Positions 1-6,049 of a stretch of 9,742 nucleotides of DNA are shown piece by piece. The notes below the pieces were generated by a model that saw only the letters and a list, made by a program, of their open reading frames with translations, made no database searches and was not told where the DNA came from. The first letter of the stretch is position 1; every line of letters begins with the position of its first letter. The stretch is from Pseudomonadota bacterium. Lineage in GTDB: Bacteria > Pseudomonadota > Gammaproteobacteria > Acidithiobacillales > Acidithiobacillaceae. The translations under genes and the position numbers were made by a program. The stretch spans positions 1 to 9,742 of the forward strand of contig JAKBXD010000071.1 in the NCBI GenBank assembly GCA_021840785.1, read 5' to 3'.

Positions 1-13
1 GGGAGGGCAGATC

Positions 14-586
14 ATGTTGCTCATGATTGATAACTACGACAGCTTCACCTACAACCTGGTGCAATACTTCGGCGAACTGGGGGCGGAAGTGCGGGTCGAG
101 CGCAATGATGCCATCGACGTGGCGACCATTGAAAAACTGGCTCCCAGCCGCATCTGCATCTCCCCCGGACCCTGCACGCCCAACGAAGCGGGCATCTCGC
201 TGGACGTCATCCATCATTTCGCCGGGAAAATCCCTTTGCTGGGGGTCTGTCTCGGGCATCAGGCCATCGGCCAGGCCTTCGGCGGCAAGGTCGTCCGCGC
301 GGCGCAGGTGATGCACGGCAAAACCTCGCCCATTTTTCACCAGGGCCAGGGGATATTCCGGGATTTGCCGGACCCTTTCGCCGCCACCCGTTATCACTCC
401 CTGATCGTCGAGCGCGACTCACTGCCCGAGGCGCTGGAGGTGACGGCCTGGACCGCGGAAGGAGAAATCATGGGCTTGCGCCACCGCAGCCTGGATGTGG
501 AGGGTGTACAGTTTCACCCCGAATCCATTCTCAGCGAGCACGGCAAGACCTTGCTGCAACACTTTCTGCAAGGAGGCGCGCGATGA
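14..586 (+). CDS. trpG: Anthranilate synthase component II (glutamine amidotransferase)
   Basis: Supplies ammonia from glutamine to the TrpE subunit for the chorismate-to-anthranilate step of tryptophan synthesis, in the cytoplasm. The 190-residue product has the usual length for a stand-alone class I amidotransferase. Visible motifs are the N-terminal [12 protein letters not shown], the oxyanion-loop PGP at 51-53, the nucleophile elbow GVCLGHQ with Cys79, and the FHPE motif giving His168 and Glu170, so the catalytic triad is complete. The ATG at 14 is preferred over the one at 23 because GGAGG at 2-6 lies 7 nt upstream. It overlaps trpD by 4 nt (ATGA), which suggests translational coupling. 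A pabA role (4-aminobenzoate synthesis) is possible because such subunits are often shared, but the trpD-trpC context favours trpG. The TrpE partner is not in the window. Confidence 0.96.
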   Translation: MLLMIDNYDSFTYNLVQYFGELGAEVRVERNDAIDVATIEKLAPSRICISPGPCTPNEAGISLDVIHHFAGKIPLLGVCLGHQAIGQAFGGKVVRAAQVMHGKTSPIFHQGQGIFRDLPDPFAATRYHSLIVERDSLPEALEVTAWTAEGEIMGLRHRSLDVEGVQFHPESILSEHGKTLLQHFLQGGAR

Positions 587-1599
587 TCGTCCGGGACATA
601 CTGGAGCAAATCGTGGCGGGGCAGGACTTGTCGCGCACAGAGGCGGAAACGGTCTTCGCCGGCATCATGGCCGGGGACTGGACGCCCGCACAAATCGGCG
701 CCCTGCTCATGGGCCTGCGCATGAAAGGGCAGCGAGTCGAGGAACTGGTCGGTGCCACCCAGGCCCTGCGCGCCTGCATGACGCGCGTACAGGTCTCCAC
801 CGATCACTTGCTGGACACCTGTGGCACCGGCGGCGATGCCCTGAGCACCTTCAACATATCGACGGTGTCTGCCGTGGTGGCGGCGGCCGGCGGGGCACGG
901 GTGGCCAAGCACGGCAACCGTTCCATGCTCAGCCGCAGCGGCAGCGCCGATGTGCTGGAAGCCGCCGGTCTGCCCATGGACATGAGCCCCGAAGATGTCG
1001 CCAAAAGCATTGAGCGCATCGGCATCGGCTTCCTTTTCGCGCCGGCGCACCATGGCGCCATGCGCCACGCCGTCGGCCCGCGCAAGGAACTCGCCATCCG
1101 CACCCTGTTCAACCTCATGGGACCACTGAGCAATCCGGCGGGAGCACCGCATCAGGTGCTCGGCGTTTATGCCGAGCGCTGGCTGATTCCTCTGGCGGAA
1201 GCCTCGCGTGAACTGGGATCGCGCCATGTGCTGGTCGTCCATGGTCACGATGGTCTGGATGAAATCAGCCTTTCGGAACCCACGGATATCGCCGAGTTAA
1301 AAGACGGCGTGATCAGCCGCAGTCGGATTCAGCCGGAGGATTTTGGCATAGCGCGGGCACCGTTGGCCGCTTTACAGATCGACAGTGTGGCGGCGGCGCT
1401 GGCGGCGGCCGAGGAGGTGCTACGGAATCAGCCGGGACCCCGTCGCGACGTGGTTCTGCTGAACGCTGGAGCTGCCCTGTATGCAGCAGACGTAGTTCCC
1501 GACATGGCCGTTGGTGTGGTTTTGGCACGGGACGTGCTGGAATCCGGCGCCGCCTGGGACAAGTGGCAGGCCTTACTGGGTAAAACTCCACAGGGATAG
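583..1599 (+). CDS. trpD: Anthranilate phosphoribosyltransferase
   Basis: Transfers phosphoribose from PRPP to anthranilate, the second committed step of tryptophan synthesis. The 338-residue length is standard. In order one sees the N-terminal helical domain (about 1-70), the PRPP-binding glycine loop CGTGGD (GTGGD at 81-85) followed by FNIST, the KHGNRS motif (109-114), the [13 protein letters not shown] segment (173-185), the metal-binding Asp226-Glu227 pair in GLDE, and a C-terminal NAGAALY (294-300). All the expected functional motifs are present. The start codon overlaps the trpG stop (ATGA), and trpC begins 3 nt after the stop, so the three genes form one operon. A long open frame on the opposite strand is a by-product of GC-rich codon use. 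Confidence 0.97.
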   Translation: MIVRDILEQIVAGQDLSRTEAETVFAGIMAGDWTPAQIGALLMGLRMKGQRVEELVGATQALRACMTRVQVSTDHLLDTCGTGGDALSTFNISTVSAVVAAAGGARVAKHGNRSMLSRSGSADVLEAAGLPMDMSPEDVAKSIERIGIGFLFAPAHHGAMRHAVGPRKELAIRTLFNLMGPLSNPAGAPHQVLGVYAERWLIPLAEASRELGSRHVLVVHGHDGLDEISLSEPTDIAELKDGVISRSRIQPEDFGIARAPLAALQIDSVAAALAAAEEVLRNQPGPRRDVVLLNAGAALYAADVVPDMAVGVVLARDVLESGAAWDKWQALLGKTPQG

Positions 1600-1602
1600 A
1601 CG

Positions 1603-2394
1603 ATGGCCGACATACTCAAAGAAATTATTGCCCGCAAACGCGAAGAGTTGGCTGGGCGCAAAGCTCGCCTGGGCCTCACGGAGCTGCAATCGGCGGTGGC
1701 CCTGACGACGGCTCCGCCCCGTGACTTCATCGGCGCCATTCAGGCCAAAATAACCCGAGGACAAGCCGCCGTGATCGCCGAAATCAAGAAGGCGTCGCCG
1801 TCGGCGGGAGTTATTCGCGAGGACTTCAACCCGGTGACCATTGCCCGGGATTACGCGACCCATGGGGCGGCCTGCCTGTCGGTCCTGACCGATGCGCACT
1901 ATTTCCAGGGTGCCGACCTCTATCTGACTGCCGCCCGCGAGGCCTGCACACTGCCGGTATTGCGCAAGGATTTCTGTATTGATCCCTATCAGGTCTGGGA
2001 GGCACGCGCCATCGGGGCCGATGCCATCCTGCTCATCGTCGCGGCCCTGAGCGATGCCGAGCTACAGGGACTGGAAGCCACCGCGCAGAGCCTCGATCTG
2101 GCGGTACTGGTGGAGGTGCATGATGTGACCGAGTTACAGCGGGCATTGAAGTTGCGCACGCCCCTGATCGGCATCAATAATCGGGACCTGCGGCGCTTTG
2201 TCACCACGATTGAAACCACGCTGCAACTGCTGTCGGAGATCCCCGAAGGACGGATAGTGGTCACCGAAAGCGGCATTCACTGCCGTGAAGATGTGGCGGC
2301 GTTGCGCGCAGCGGGGGTGGGTGCTTTTCTCGTCGGCGAAGCGTTTATGCGCGCCGCACAGCCGGGAGAGGCGCTGGAACGTCTGTTTTTTTGA
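1603..2394 (+). CDS. trpC: Indole-3-glycerol phosphate synthase
   Basis: Cyclises carboxyphenylamino-deoxyribulose phosphate to indole-3-glycerol phosphate. It is a 263-residue TIM-barrel enzyme of the monofunctional type, with no fused TrpF domain. Recognisable strands and residues are [11 protein letters not shown] (Glu60, Lys62, Ser65), RKDF with Lys122, LVEVHD with Glu171, INNRDL with Asn192, TESGI with Glu222 and Ser223, and the phosphate-binding GEAF loop near 245-248. AGGGA at 1592-1596, inside the trpD stop region, sits 6 nt before the ATG. The last codons include a run of seven T (2386-2392) that encodes part of Leu-Phe-Phe. No downstream trp gene follows; the next gene has its own promoter, so trpF, trpB and trpA must be elsewhere. 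Confidence 0.97.
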   Translation: MADILKEIIARKREELAGRKARLGLTELQSAVALTTAPPRDFIGAIQAKITRGQAAVIAEIKKASPSAGVIREDFNPVTIARDYATHGAACLSVLTDAHYFQGADLYLTAAREACTLPVLRKDFCIDPYQVWEARAIGADAILLIVAALSDAELQGLEATAQSLDLAVLVEVHDVTELQRALKLRTPLIGINNRDLRRFVTTIETTLQLLSEIPEGRIVVTESGIHCREDVAALRAAGVGAFLVGEAFMRAAQPGEALERLFF

Positions 2395-2395
2395 T

Positions 2396-2408
2396 TAAAC
2401 GCGGTTTA
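2396..2408. promoter_or_regulatory. 13-bp dyad overlapping the osmC -35 box (possible operator)
   Basis: TAAAC-GCG-GTTTA is a perfect 5-bp inverted repeat with a 3-bp spacer, starting 2 bp after the trpC stop. Its right arm overlaps the predicted -35 hexamer at 2405-2410. This is where a repressor site would be expected, and an Rrf2-family regulator is encoded in the same unit. Binding by that protein is inference only; the arms do not match a site I can name. Confidence 0.35.
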
Positions 2409-2433
2409 CACGGCTAGTTGATTGTCATTAAAT
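2405..2433 (+). promoter_or_regulatory. Sigma-70-type promoter of the OsmC-Rrf2 unit
   Basis: TTTACA (2405-2410, five of six matches to consensus) is separated by exactly 17 bp from TTAAAT (2428-2433, four of six). Transcription would start near 2440, leaving a short leader before the Shine-Dalgarno site at 2457-2462. The position right after trpC supports a separate transcription unit. Confidence 0.5.
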
Positions 2434-2450
2434 GGGAATCTGTGATTTCC
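2434..2450. promoter_or_regulatory. 17-bp imperfect dyad at the expected transcription start
   Basis: GGGAATC-TGT-GATTTCC has 7-bp arms with one mismatch (G·T in RNA). It directly follows the predicted -10 box and spans the predicted start site. A further GGGAAT copy abuts it at 2451-2456. It could be a second operator or half-site array for the downstream Rrf2 regulator. As RNA it would need a 3-nt loop, so a DNA-binding role seems likelier. Confidence 0.35.
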
Positions 2451-2456
2451 GGGAAT

Positions 2457-2462
2457 AGGGAG
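2457..2462 (+). promoter_or_regulatory. Shine-Dalgarno site that sets the OsmC start
   Basis: AGGGAG lies 6 nt before the GTG at 2469. The same frame is open further upstream to a TTG at 2418, but that codon lies inside the predicted promoter and has no ribosome-binding site. The GTG start is therefore preferred. Confidence 0.7.
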
Positions 2463-2468
2463 TGGTTC

Positions 2469-2894
2469 GTGAAGGCACGCGTACAGTGGATGGGTCCTGA
2501 GCAGATGAGCTTTGTCGCTGAAGCCGATAGTGGTCACGCCCTGGTCATGGACGGCTCCGTTGAGATTGGCGGGCGCAATCTCGGGCCGCGCCCCATGGAA
2601 CTCCTGTTGATGGGTCTGGGCGGCTGCTCCAGTATTGATGTGGTCATGATTCTCCAGAAATCCCGGCAAGATATCCGCGACTGTGTCGTGGAAATAAGTG
2701 CCCGGCGCGCGGATCAAGACCCTAAAGTATTCACCGAGATCCATCTGCATTTTGTGATATCCGGCAAGGCGCTCGACCCCAAGCGGGTAGCCCACGCCAT
2801 CGGCCTGTCTGCGGAAAAATATTGCTCGGCCAGCATCATGCTGGGCAAAACCGCGGTGATCACCCATGACTATGAAGTTCGAGAAGAAGGCTGA
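2469..2894 (+). CDS. OsmC/YhfA-family protein
   Basis: A 141-residue protein of the OsmC/Ohr superfamily, most like the YhfA branch. Family members are cytoplasmic dimers; the Ohr and OsmC branches reduce organic hydroperoxides with two cysteines, while the YhfA branch is less well defined. Visible features are the N-terminal strand KARVQW, the GGRNLGPRPMELLLMGLGGC segment at 34-53, ending in Cys53 at the start of the central helix, and EKYCSASIMLGKTA, with Cys119, at 116-129. The two cysteines stand where peroxidatic and resolving cysteines are found in the superfamily. Translation starts at GTG 2469, chosen on the Shine-Dalgarno site and the family N-terminus. Its stop is 10 nt before the Rrf2-regulator start, so both are probably made from one mRNA. 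The substrate cannot be told from sequence. Confidence 0.88.
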   Translation: MKARVQWMGPEQMSFVAEADSGHALVMDGSVEIGGRNLGPRPMELLLMGLGGCSSIDVVMILQKSRQDIRDCVVEISARRADQDPKVFTEIHLHFVISGKALDPKRVAHAIGLSAEKYCSASIMLGKTAVITHDYEVREEG

Positions 2895-2904
2895 GGATGC
2901 CGTT

Positions 2905-3390
2905 ATGCTACTAAGTAAAACCAGCGAATATGCCTTGCAGGCACTGATTTATCTGGCCGCCCAACCGCCCGGAGAATCGGTACTGAGCCGGGACATCTCC
3001 GATTATCTGCACGTTCCCGCCCAATATCTGGCGAAAATTCTGCAAGATCTCGCCAAACGCGGGGTGCTGGACTCCTTCAAGGGGCGCGGCGGCGGTTTTG
3101 TTATGCGTTCCGGCGCAGAGCAACTGAATATCCTGGAAGTGGTGGAAATTGTCGAAGGACAGCCTTTTGGTCAAGGCTGCGTGCTCGGCCTCAAGGCTTG
3201 CGCCGATGAAACGGCCTGCCCCGTGCACACGCAATGGAAACCACTCAAGGCCGAGGTGGTCGGTCTGCTCAGCAAGCAAACCATTGGCAGCATGGCCGAG
3301 GCCGTACGTGCCGGACACTACCGCATTTACCTGCCGGGTACGGAGTTGAACATGCGCCCAGTCCGGACACCCAGCAAAGACCTCTCCTAA
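2905..3390 (+). CDS. Rrf2-family transcriptional regulator with three cysteines
   Basis: A 161-residue winged helix-turn-helix regulator. The family N-terminus MLLSKTSEYALQALIYLA is clear, followed by the HTH (about 26-50, SRDISDYLHVPAQYLAKIL) and the wing GRGGGF (61-65). The sensor segment holds Cys92, Cys99 and Cys105 followed by Pro-Val-His108, a CX6CX5C arrangement. Rrf2 proteins with a comparable cysteine triad (IscR, NsrR, RsrR types) bind an Fe-S cluster that senses redox state, nitric oxide or cluster supply. The ATG at 2905 is chosen over an in-frame ATG at 2866, because the family N-terminus begins here and TGAGGA at 2892-2897 is a suitable ribosome-binding site. It is coupled to the OsmC-family gene and may control their shared promoter. 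The exact signal is unknown; it is not clearly IscR, as no isc genes are nearby. Confidence 0.92.
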   Translation: MLLSKTSEYALQALIYLAAQPPGESVLSRDISDYLHVPAQYLAKILQDLAKRGVLDSFKGRGGGFVMRSGAEQLNILEVVEIVEGQPFGQGCVLGLKACADETACPVHTQWKPLKAEVVGLLSKQTIGSMAEAVRAGHYRIYLPGTELNMRPVRTPSKDLS

Positions 3391-3394
3391 ACCG

Positions 3395-4021
3395 TCAAAT
3401 CCAGAGCGCCCCCCGCGTCAGGACCTTGGAAAAAACCCCCATAGCCATACGTACCGGCATGGGGAGTTTTCCGGCGCCCAGCGCCTCCGCTTTTTCGGCG
3501 TGCCCGACTTCGTCGTCCCGCATCTGCGCCACAATGGCGCGGCTGCGCTCATCATCGGCGGGGAGTTCATCCAAATGGCTGTTGAGATGCTCTTCCACCT
3601 GATTTTCCACCGCGACGACCAAGCCGAGATTGCTGGCGCGCCCGCGACGGGCAGCCAGAAAGCCCATGCTCCAGCCCGCGCTGTACCAGAGCGGGGCGAG
3701 CAGGCTTGGACGACTGTTGAGTTCCCGCAGACGCGTTTCACACCAGCGCAGGTGATCCTCCTCCTCCATACGGGCCTGCTGTAACTGCTCACGCAGGGCA
3801 GGGTCATTCGTACCCGTCGCCTGACCCGTATAAAGAGCCTGTGCCATGATCTCACCCGCATGGTTGACCCGCATCATGCGCCCGGCCCGCTGTCGCTCCC
3901 AGGGACGCAGGAGTGCGTCGGGAACGTCCCTGGCCGGATACGGCCGATCACTGCCGATCTGCTGTCCGGTCAGGGTACGCAAGGCATTATCGATATTGGC
4001 GATGACTTGATCGCTGAACAT
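3395..4021 (-). CDS. coq7: Coq7-type demethoxyubiquinone hydroxylase
   Basis: Di-iron monooxygenase that adds the last ring hydroxyl in ubiquinone synthesis, working at the inner face of the cytoplasmic membrane and needing oxygen. The 208-residue product is of normal length. The carboxylate/histidine ligand set of the family is complete: Glu57 in NHAGE, Glu87 and His90 in EEEDH, Glu139 in VENQVEEH, and Glu171 and His174 in DEVGHAE. The hydrophobic LAPLWYSAGWSMGFLA segment (108-123) fits the membrane-associated helix, and the C-terminal FSKVLTRGAL matches the family end. The ATG at 4021 has GGAG (minus strand, 4030-4027) 5 nt upstream; an in-frame GTG at 4036 would add five residues and has no such site. 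It is convergent with the Rrf2 gene (4-bp gap) and divergent from the ferredoxin gene. Confidence 0.95.
   Translation of the reverse strand: MFSDQVIANIDNALRTLTGQQIGSDRPYPARDVPDALLRPWERQRAGRMMRVNHAGEIMAQALYTGQATGTNDPALREQLQQARMEEEDHLRWCETRLRELNSRPSLLAPLWYSAGWSMGFLAARRGRASNLGLVVAVENQVEEHLNSHLDELPADDERSRAIVAQMRDDEVGHAEKAEALGAGKLPMPVRMAMGVFSKVLTRGALWI
3428..3472. terminator. Palindrome between convergent genes, possible bidirectional terminator
   Basis: CCCCAT (3437-3442) pairs with ATGGGG (3459-3464), and GCC (3444-3446) pairs with GGC (3456-3458) past one bulged base, around a 9-nt loop. On the minus strand the stem is followed by G and six T. On the plus strand it is followed by AG and TTTT. 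Outer arms GGAAAA (3428-3433) and TTTTCC (3467-3472) extend it. It lies 38 nt after the Rrf2-gene stop, but inside the last coq7 codons, 33 nt short of the coq7 stop. It could stop plus-strand transcription; on the minus strand it would cut the coq7 message before its stop codon. The coding constraint of the conserved C-terminus may explain it instead. Confidence 0.4.
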
Positions 4022-4055
4022 GGCATCTCCACACACTGTCCGTAAAGGCTAATTT

Positions 4056-4064
4056 TGCTATAAT
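4056..4064 (+). promoter_or_regulatory. Extended -10 promoter of the ferredoxin-hydrolase-nodIJ operon
   Basis: TGCTATAAT is a perfect extended -10 element (TG at 4056-4057, TATAAT at 4059-4064). No good -35 box lies 16-18 bp upstream, as is common for extended -10 promoters. Transcription would start near 4071, only 2 nt before an in-frame ATG at 4073, so the ATG at 4094 is the more likely start of the first gene. Confidence 0.6.
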
Positions 4065-4088
4065 GTCCTTGAATGAAGAGGGGGTCAA
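4060..4088 (-). promoter_or_regulatory. Predicted coq7 promoter
   Basis: Read on the minus strand, TTGACC (4088-4083, five of six matches) is followed after 17 bp by CATTAT (4065-4060, four of six). Transcription would begin near 4053, about 30 nt before the coq7 ATG. The -10 box occupies almost the same base pairs as the -10 box of the opposite, ferredoxin-side promoter. Confidence 0.45.
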
Positions 4089-4093
4089 CGCTT

Positions 4094-4411
4094 ATGGAAG
4101 GTGCTTTTTATCAACGGCATATGTTTCTTTGCCTAAATCAGCGCGACAATGGCGAGCAGGCCTGCAATAACAGTGGCCTCGCCGAAGAGATGTTTCACAT
4201 GGCCAAGAAGCACGCCAAAGCCCTCGGTATCCATGGCGGAAACCAGGTTCGCGTGAACCGTTGCGGCTGTCTGGGGCGGTGTAGCGAGGGGCCGGTTGCC
4301 GTCGTTTACCCCGATGCCGTCTGGTACACCTATGTAGACGCCGACGATGTGCGCGAAATCGTCGACTCCCATCTGCGCGACGGCGTACCTGTCGAAAGGC
4401 TGCGAATCTGA
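4094..4411 (+). CDS. Thioredoxin-fold [2Fe-2S] ferredoxin
   Basis: A 105-residue small electron carrier of the thioredoxin-like ferredoxin family (the fold also found in NuoE). The family signature is visible: HMFLC with Cys13, then Cys24 after ten residues, and late in the chain GCLGRCSEGPVAVVYPDAVWY with Cys59 and Cys63. These four are the expected cluster ligands. Cys57, in RCGC, is an extra cysteine close to the third ligand. The ATG at 4094 is preferred because a G-rich Shine-Dalgarno stretch lies at 4079-4084 and the predicted transcript starts at about 4071; an in-frame ATG at 4073 would add seven residues. Its TGA shares one base with the ATG of the next gene (TGATG), so translation is coupled. 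Its electron partner is not known. Confidence 0.9.
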   Translation: MEGAFYQRHMFLCLNQRDNGEQACNNSGLAEEMFHMAKKHAKALGIHGGNQVRVNRCGCLGRCSEGPVAVVYPDAVWYTYVDADDVREIVDSHLRDGVPVERLRI

Positions 4412-5139
4412 TGCTGCCCATTGATCGCAGGCACCTCTACGATGGCGGCGAACTCGCAGGCCTGGAATGTGTAGACCAACACGTCGTCATTCCGGGCCCG
4501 GCGGGTGTGCTGGAGGGTATCACTGCGTGCCCTGATAAAGAGACGCGCGGCGTGGTGGCGATCATCCTTCATCCGCATCCGCTTTATGGCGGCACCTTGA
4601 ACAATAAGGTTGTGCATTGTCTGAGTAAAACCTGCAATCAACTGGGCATCCCCTCGCTGCGTTTCAATTTTCGCGGAGTGGGAGAGAGTACCGGCGTCTA
4701 TGATGATGGTCGCGGCGAAACCGAAGATTGTCTGGCGGTGCTCGACTGGGTGCAAGAGCGCCGCCCCGGCTTCGATATCTGGCTGGCCGGATTCTCCTTC
4801 GGAGCCTATGTGGCCTATCGCAGCGTGCACAGTCATCCCCGTATCAGCCATCTTCTGACCGTTGCCCCGCCCGTTAATCTCTTTGATTTCGGTTCATTAC
4901 CGACACCGACCTGTTCGTGGACCCTGATTCAAGGCGAACAGGACGAACTGGTCCCCGCCGCCAGAGTAGCAAACTGGGTCGATACCCTGCCCGTTCAGCC
5001 CCGGAAGATTTTGCTTCCCGCAGACCACTTCTTTCATGGTCAGTTCAACGCCATGCAAGCGGCGCTGTTACAATCCCTCAATAACGAAGTAACCGAGATA
5101 GGAGTCGGTGACCCCTGTCGTGAATCCGGCCTTTCTTGA
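4411..5139 (+). CDS. Alpha/beta hydrolase
   Basis: A 242-residue cytoplasmic serine hydrolase of the small alpha/beta superfamily type that starts with an IPGPAGVLEG strand. Landmarks are the oxyanion-region motif HPHPLYGGT (54-62), FNFRGVGES (85-93), the nucleophile elbow GFSFG with Ser129, the acid-loop GEQDELVP with Asp178, and ADHFFHG with His206 (His209 is a second candidate) as the catalytic histidine. A full catalytic triad can therefore be assigned. No signal peptide or membrane segment is seen. It starts on the stop codon of the ferredoxin gene, and its last 32 nt overlap the first codons of the ABC ATPase gene. The substrate is unknown; esters or thioesters are typical for the superfamily. 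Confidence 0.88.
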   Translation: MLPIDRRHLYDGGELAGLECVDQHVVIPGPAGVLEGITACPDKETRGVVAIILHPHPLYGGTLNNKVVHCLSKTCNQLGIPSLRFNFRGVGESTGVYDDGRGETEDCLAVLDWVQERRPGFDIWLAGFSFGAYVAYRSVHSHPRISHLLTVAPPVNLFDFGSLPTPTCSWTLIQGEQDELVPAARVANWVDTLPVQPRKILLPADHFFHGQFNAMQAALLQSLNNEVTEIGVGDPCRESGLS

Positions 5140-6049
5140 ACTACGGGCGCTGCATAAGCGTTATGGCAGACGCGAGGTGCTGCGCGGGGTAGACTTCGCC
5201 GTTGCCGCCGGAGAGTGTTTTGCCTTGGTCGGTCCCAATGGGGCGGGCAAGAGCACCACGGTGCGGGCGATCCAGGGACTGACACCCACCGATGGCGGAG
5301 AAATTCGCCTCGGTGGTCGGGTGCTCGCAGAAATGGGGCGTGCGGCGCGGGCAGACATGGGGGTGGTGCCGCAAACGGATAACCTGGATCCCGATTTTAC
5401 CGTGCAGGAAAACCTCTGGACCTACGGTCGCTACTTCGGCCTGCCGAAAGCGCTGATCCGCCAGCGCAGCACCGAATTGCTGGAGTTTATGGCCCTCAGC
5501 GGCTATGCCGCGCAACCGATCCACTCGCTGTCCGGCGGAATGCAACGCCGCCTGACCATCGCCCGCGCCCTGATTAACGCCCCCAAATTGCTGCTGCTGG
5601 ACGAACCCACCACCGGCCTCGACCCCCAGGCCCGTCATCTCATCTGGCAGCGTCTGCGCGAGCTACGGCGGCAGGGCACCACCCTGCTGCTGACCACACA
5701 CTATATGGACGAAGCGGAGCGTCTGGCAGACCGGGTCGGAATCATCGACCATGGCCGGATTCTGGCGGAAGACAGTCCGCGCGGCCTGATCACCACCAAT
5801 ATCCCGGCGGGCGTCGTCGAGTTGCGCCGGGTGGACGGTGCGCTGCCGGACCCGCAGGATCTGCATCGCCAGTGGGTGAGCCTCAGTGAGCGCGTAGGCG
5901 ATACCCTGATCTGCTATGGGACGGATCTGAGCCCGCTACTGGCGCACTTCGTGGAGGATCCGGCCTATCGCTGGTTGCAGCGTCCCGCCAGCCTGGAGGA
6001 TGTATTTCTGCACCTGACGGGACGCGATTTGCGAGAGGAAACCGAATGA
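5108..6049 (+). CDS. nodI: NodI-type ABC transporter ATP-binding protein
   Basis: ATPase subunit of a two-gene ABC exporter. The 313 residues contain Walker A GPNGAGKST (42-50), Q-loop Gln89 in GVVPQTDNLDPDFTV, the signature LSGGMQRR (141-148), Walker B LLLLDEP (161-167), a D-loop (GLDPQ) and H-loop His198. The DNLDPDFTV stretch after the Q-loop is typical of the NodI branch, whose rhizobial members export lipo-chitin oligosaccharides; many non-rhizobial proteobacteria carry close relatives with unknown cargo. The C-terminal part (about 235-313) is the family's accessory region. The start is GTG at 5108, with AGGAG at 5100-5104 at an unusually short spacing of 3 nt; a GTG at 5120 is the alternative. 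Its TGA overlaps the nodJ ATG by 4 nt. Confidence 0.9.
   Translation: MTPVVNPAFLELRALHKRYGRREVLRGVDFAVAAGECFALVGPNGAGKSTTVRAIQGLTPTDGGEIRLGGRVLAEMGRAARADMGVVPQTDNLDPDFTVQENLWTYGRYFGLPKALIRQRSTELLEFMALSGYAAQPIHSLSGGMQRRLTIARALINAPKLLLLDEPTTGLDPQARHLIWQRLRELRRQGTTLLLTTHYMDEAERLADRVGIIDHGRILAEDSPRGLITTNIPAGVVELRRVDGALPDPQDLHRQWVSLSERVGDTLICYGTDLSPLLAHFVEDPAYRWLQRPASLEDVFLHLTGRDLREETE

Noticed and set aside
514..1248. Long open frame (244 codons) on the minus strand, opposite trpG and trpD
   Set aside because: It lies wholly antisense to well-supported genes, its translation shows no recognisable domain, and GC-rich codons commonly leave such frames open.
2351..2392. Possible intrinsic terminator at the end of trpC (GCGCC/GGCGC stem, then seven T)
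   Set aside because: The stem is only 5 bp with a 14-nt loop and lies 11 nt from the T-run, which is too far for a standard terminator; the T-run encodes conserved C-terminal residues.
2406..2867. 153-codon minus-strand open frame opposite the OsmC-family gene
   Set aside because: The sense strand encodes a clear OsmC-family protein with a promoter and Shine-Dalgarno site; the antisense frame has neither.
4330..4851. 173-codon minus-strand frame opposite the ferredoxin and hydrolase genes
   Set aside because: It spans two coupled, well-recognised genes and has no motif of its own.
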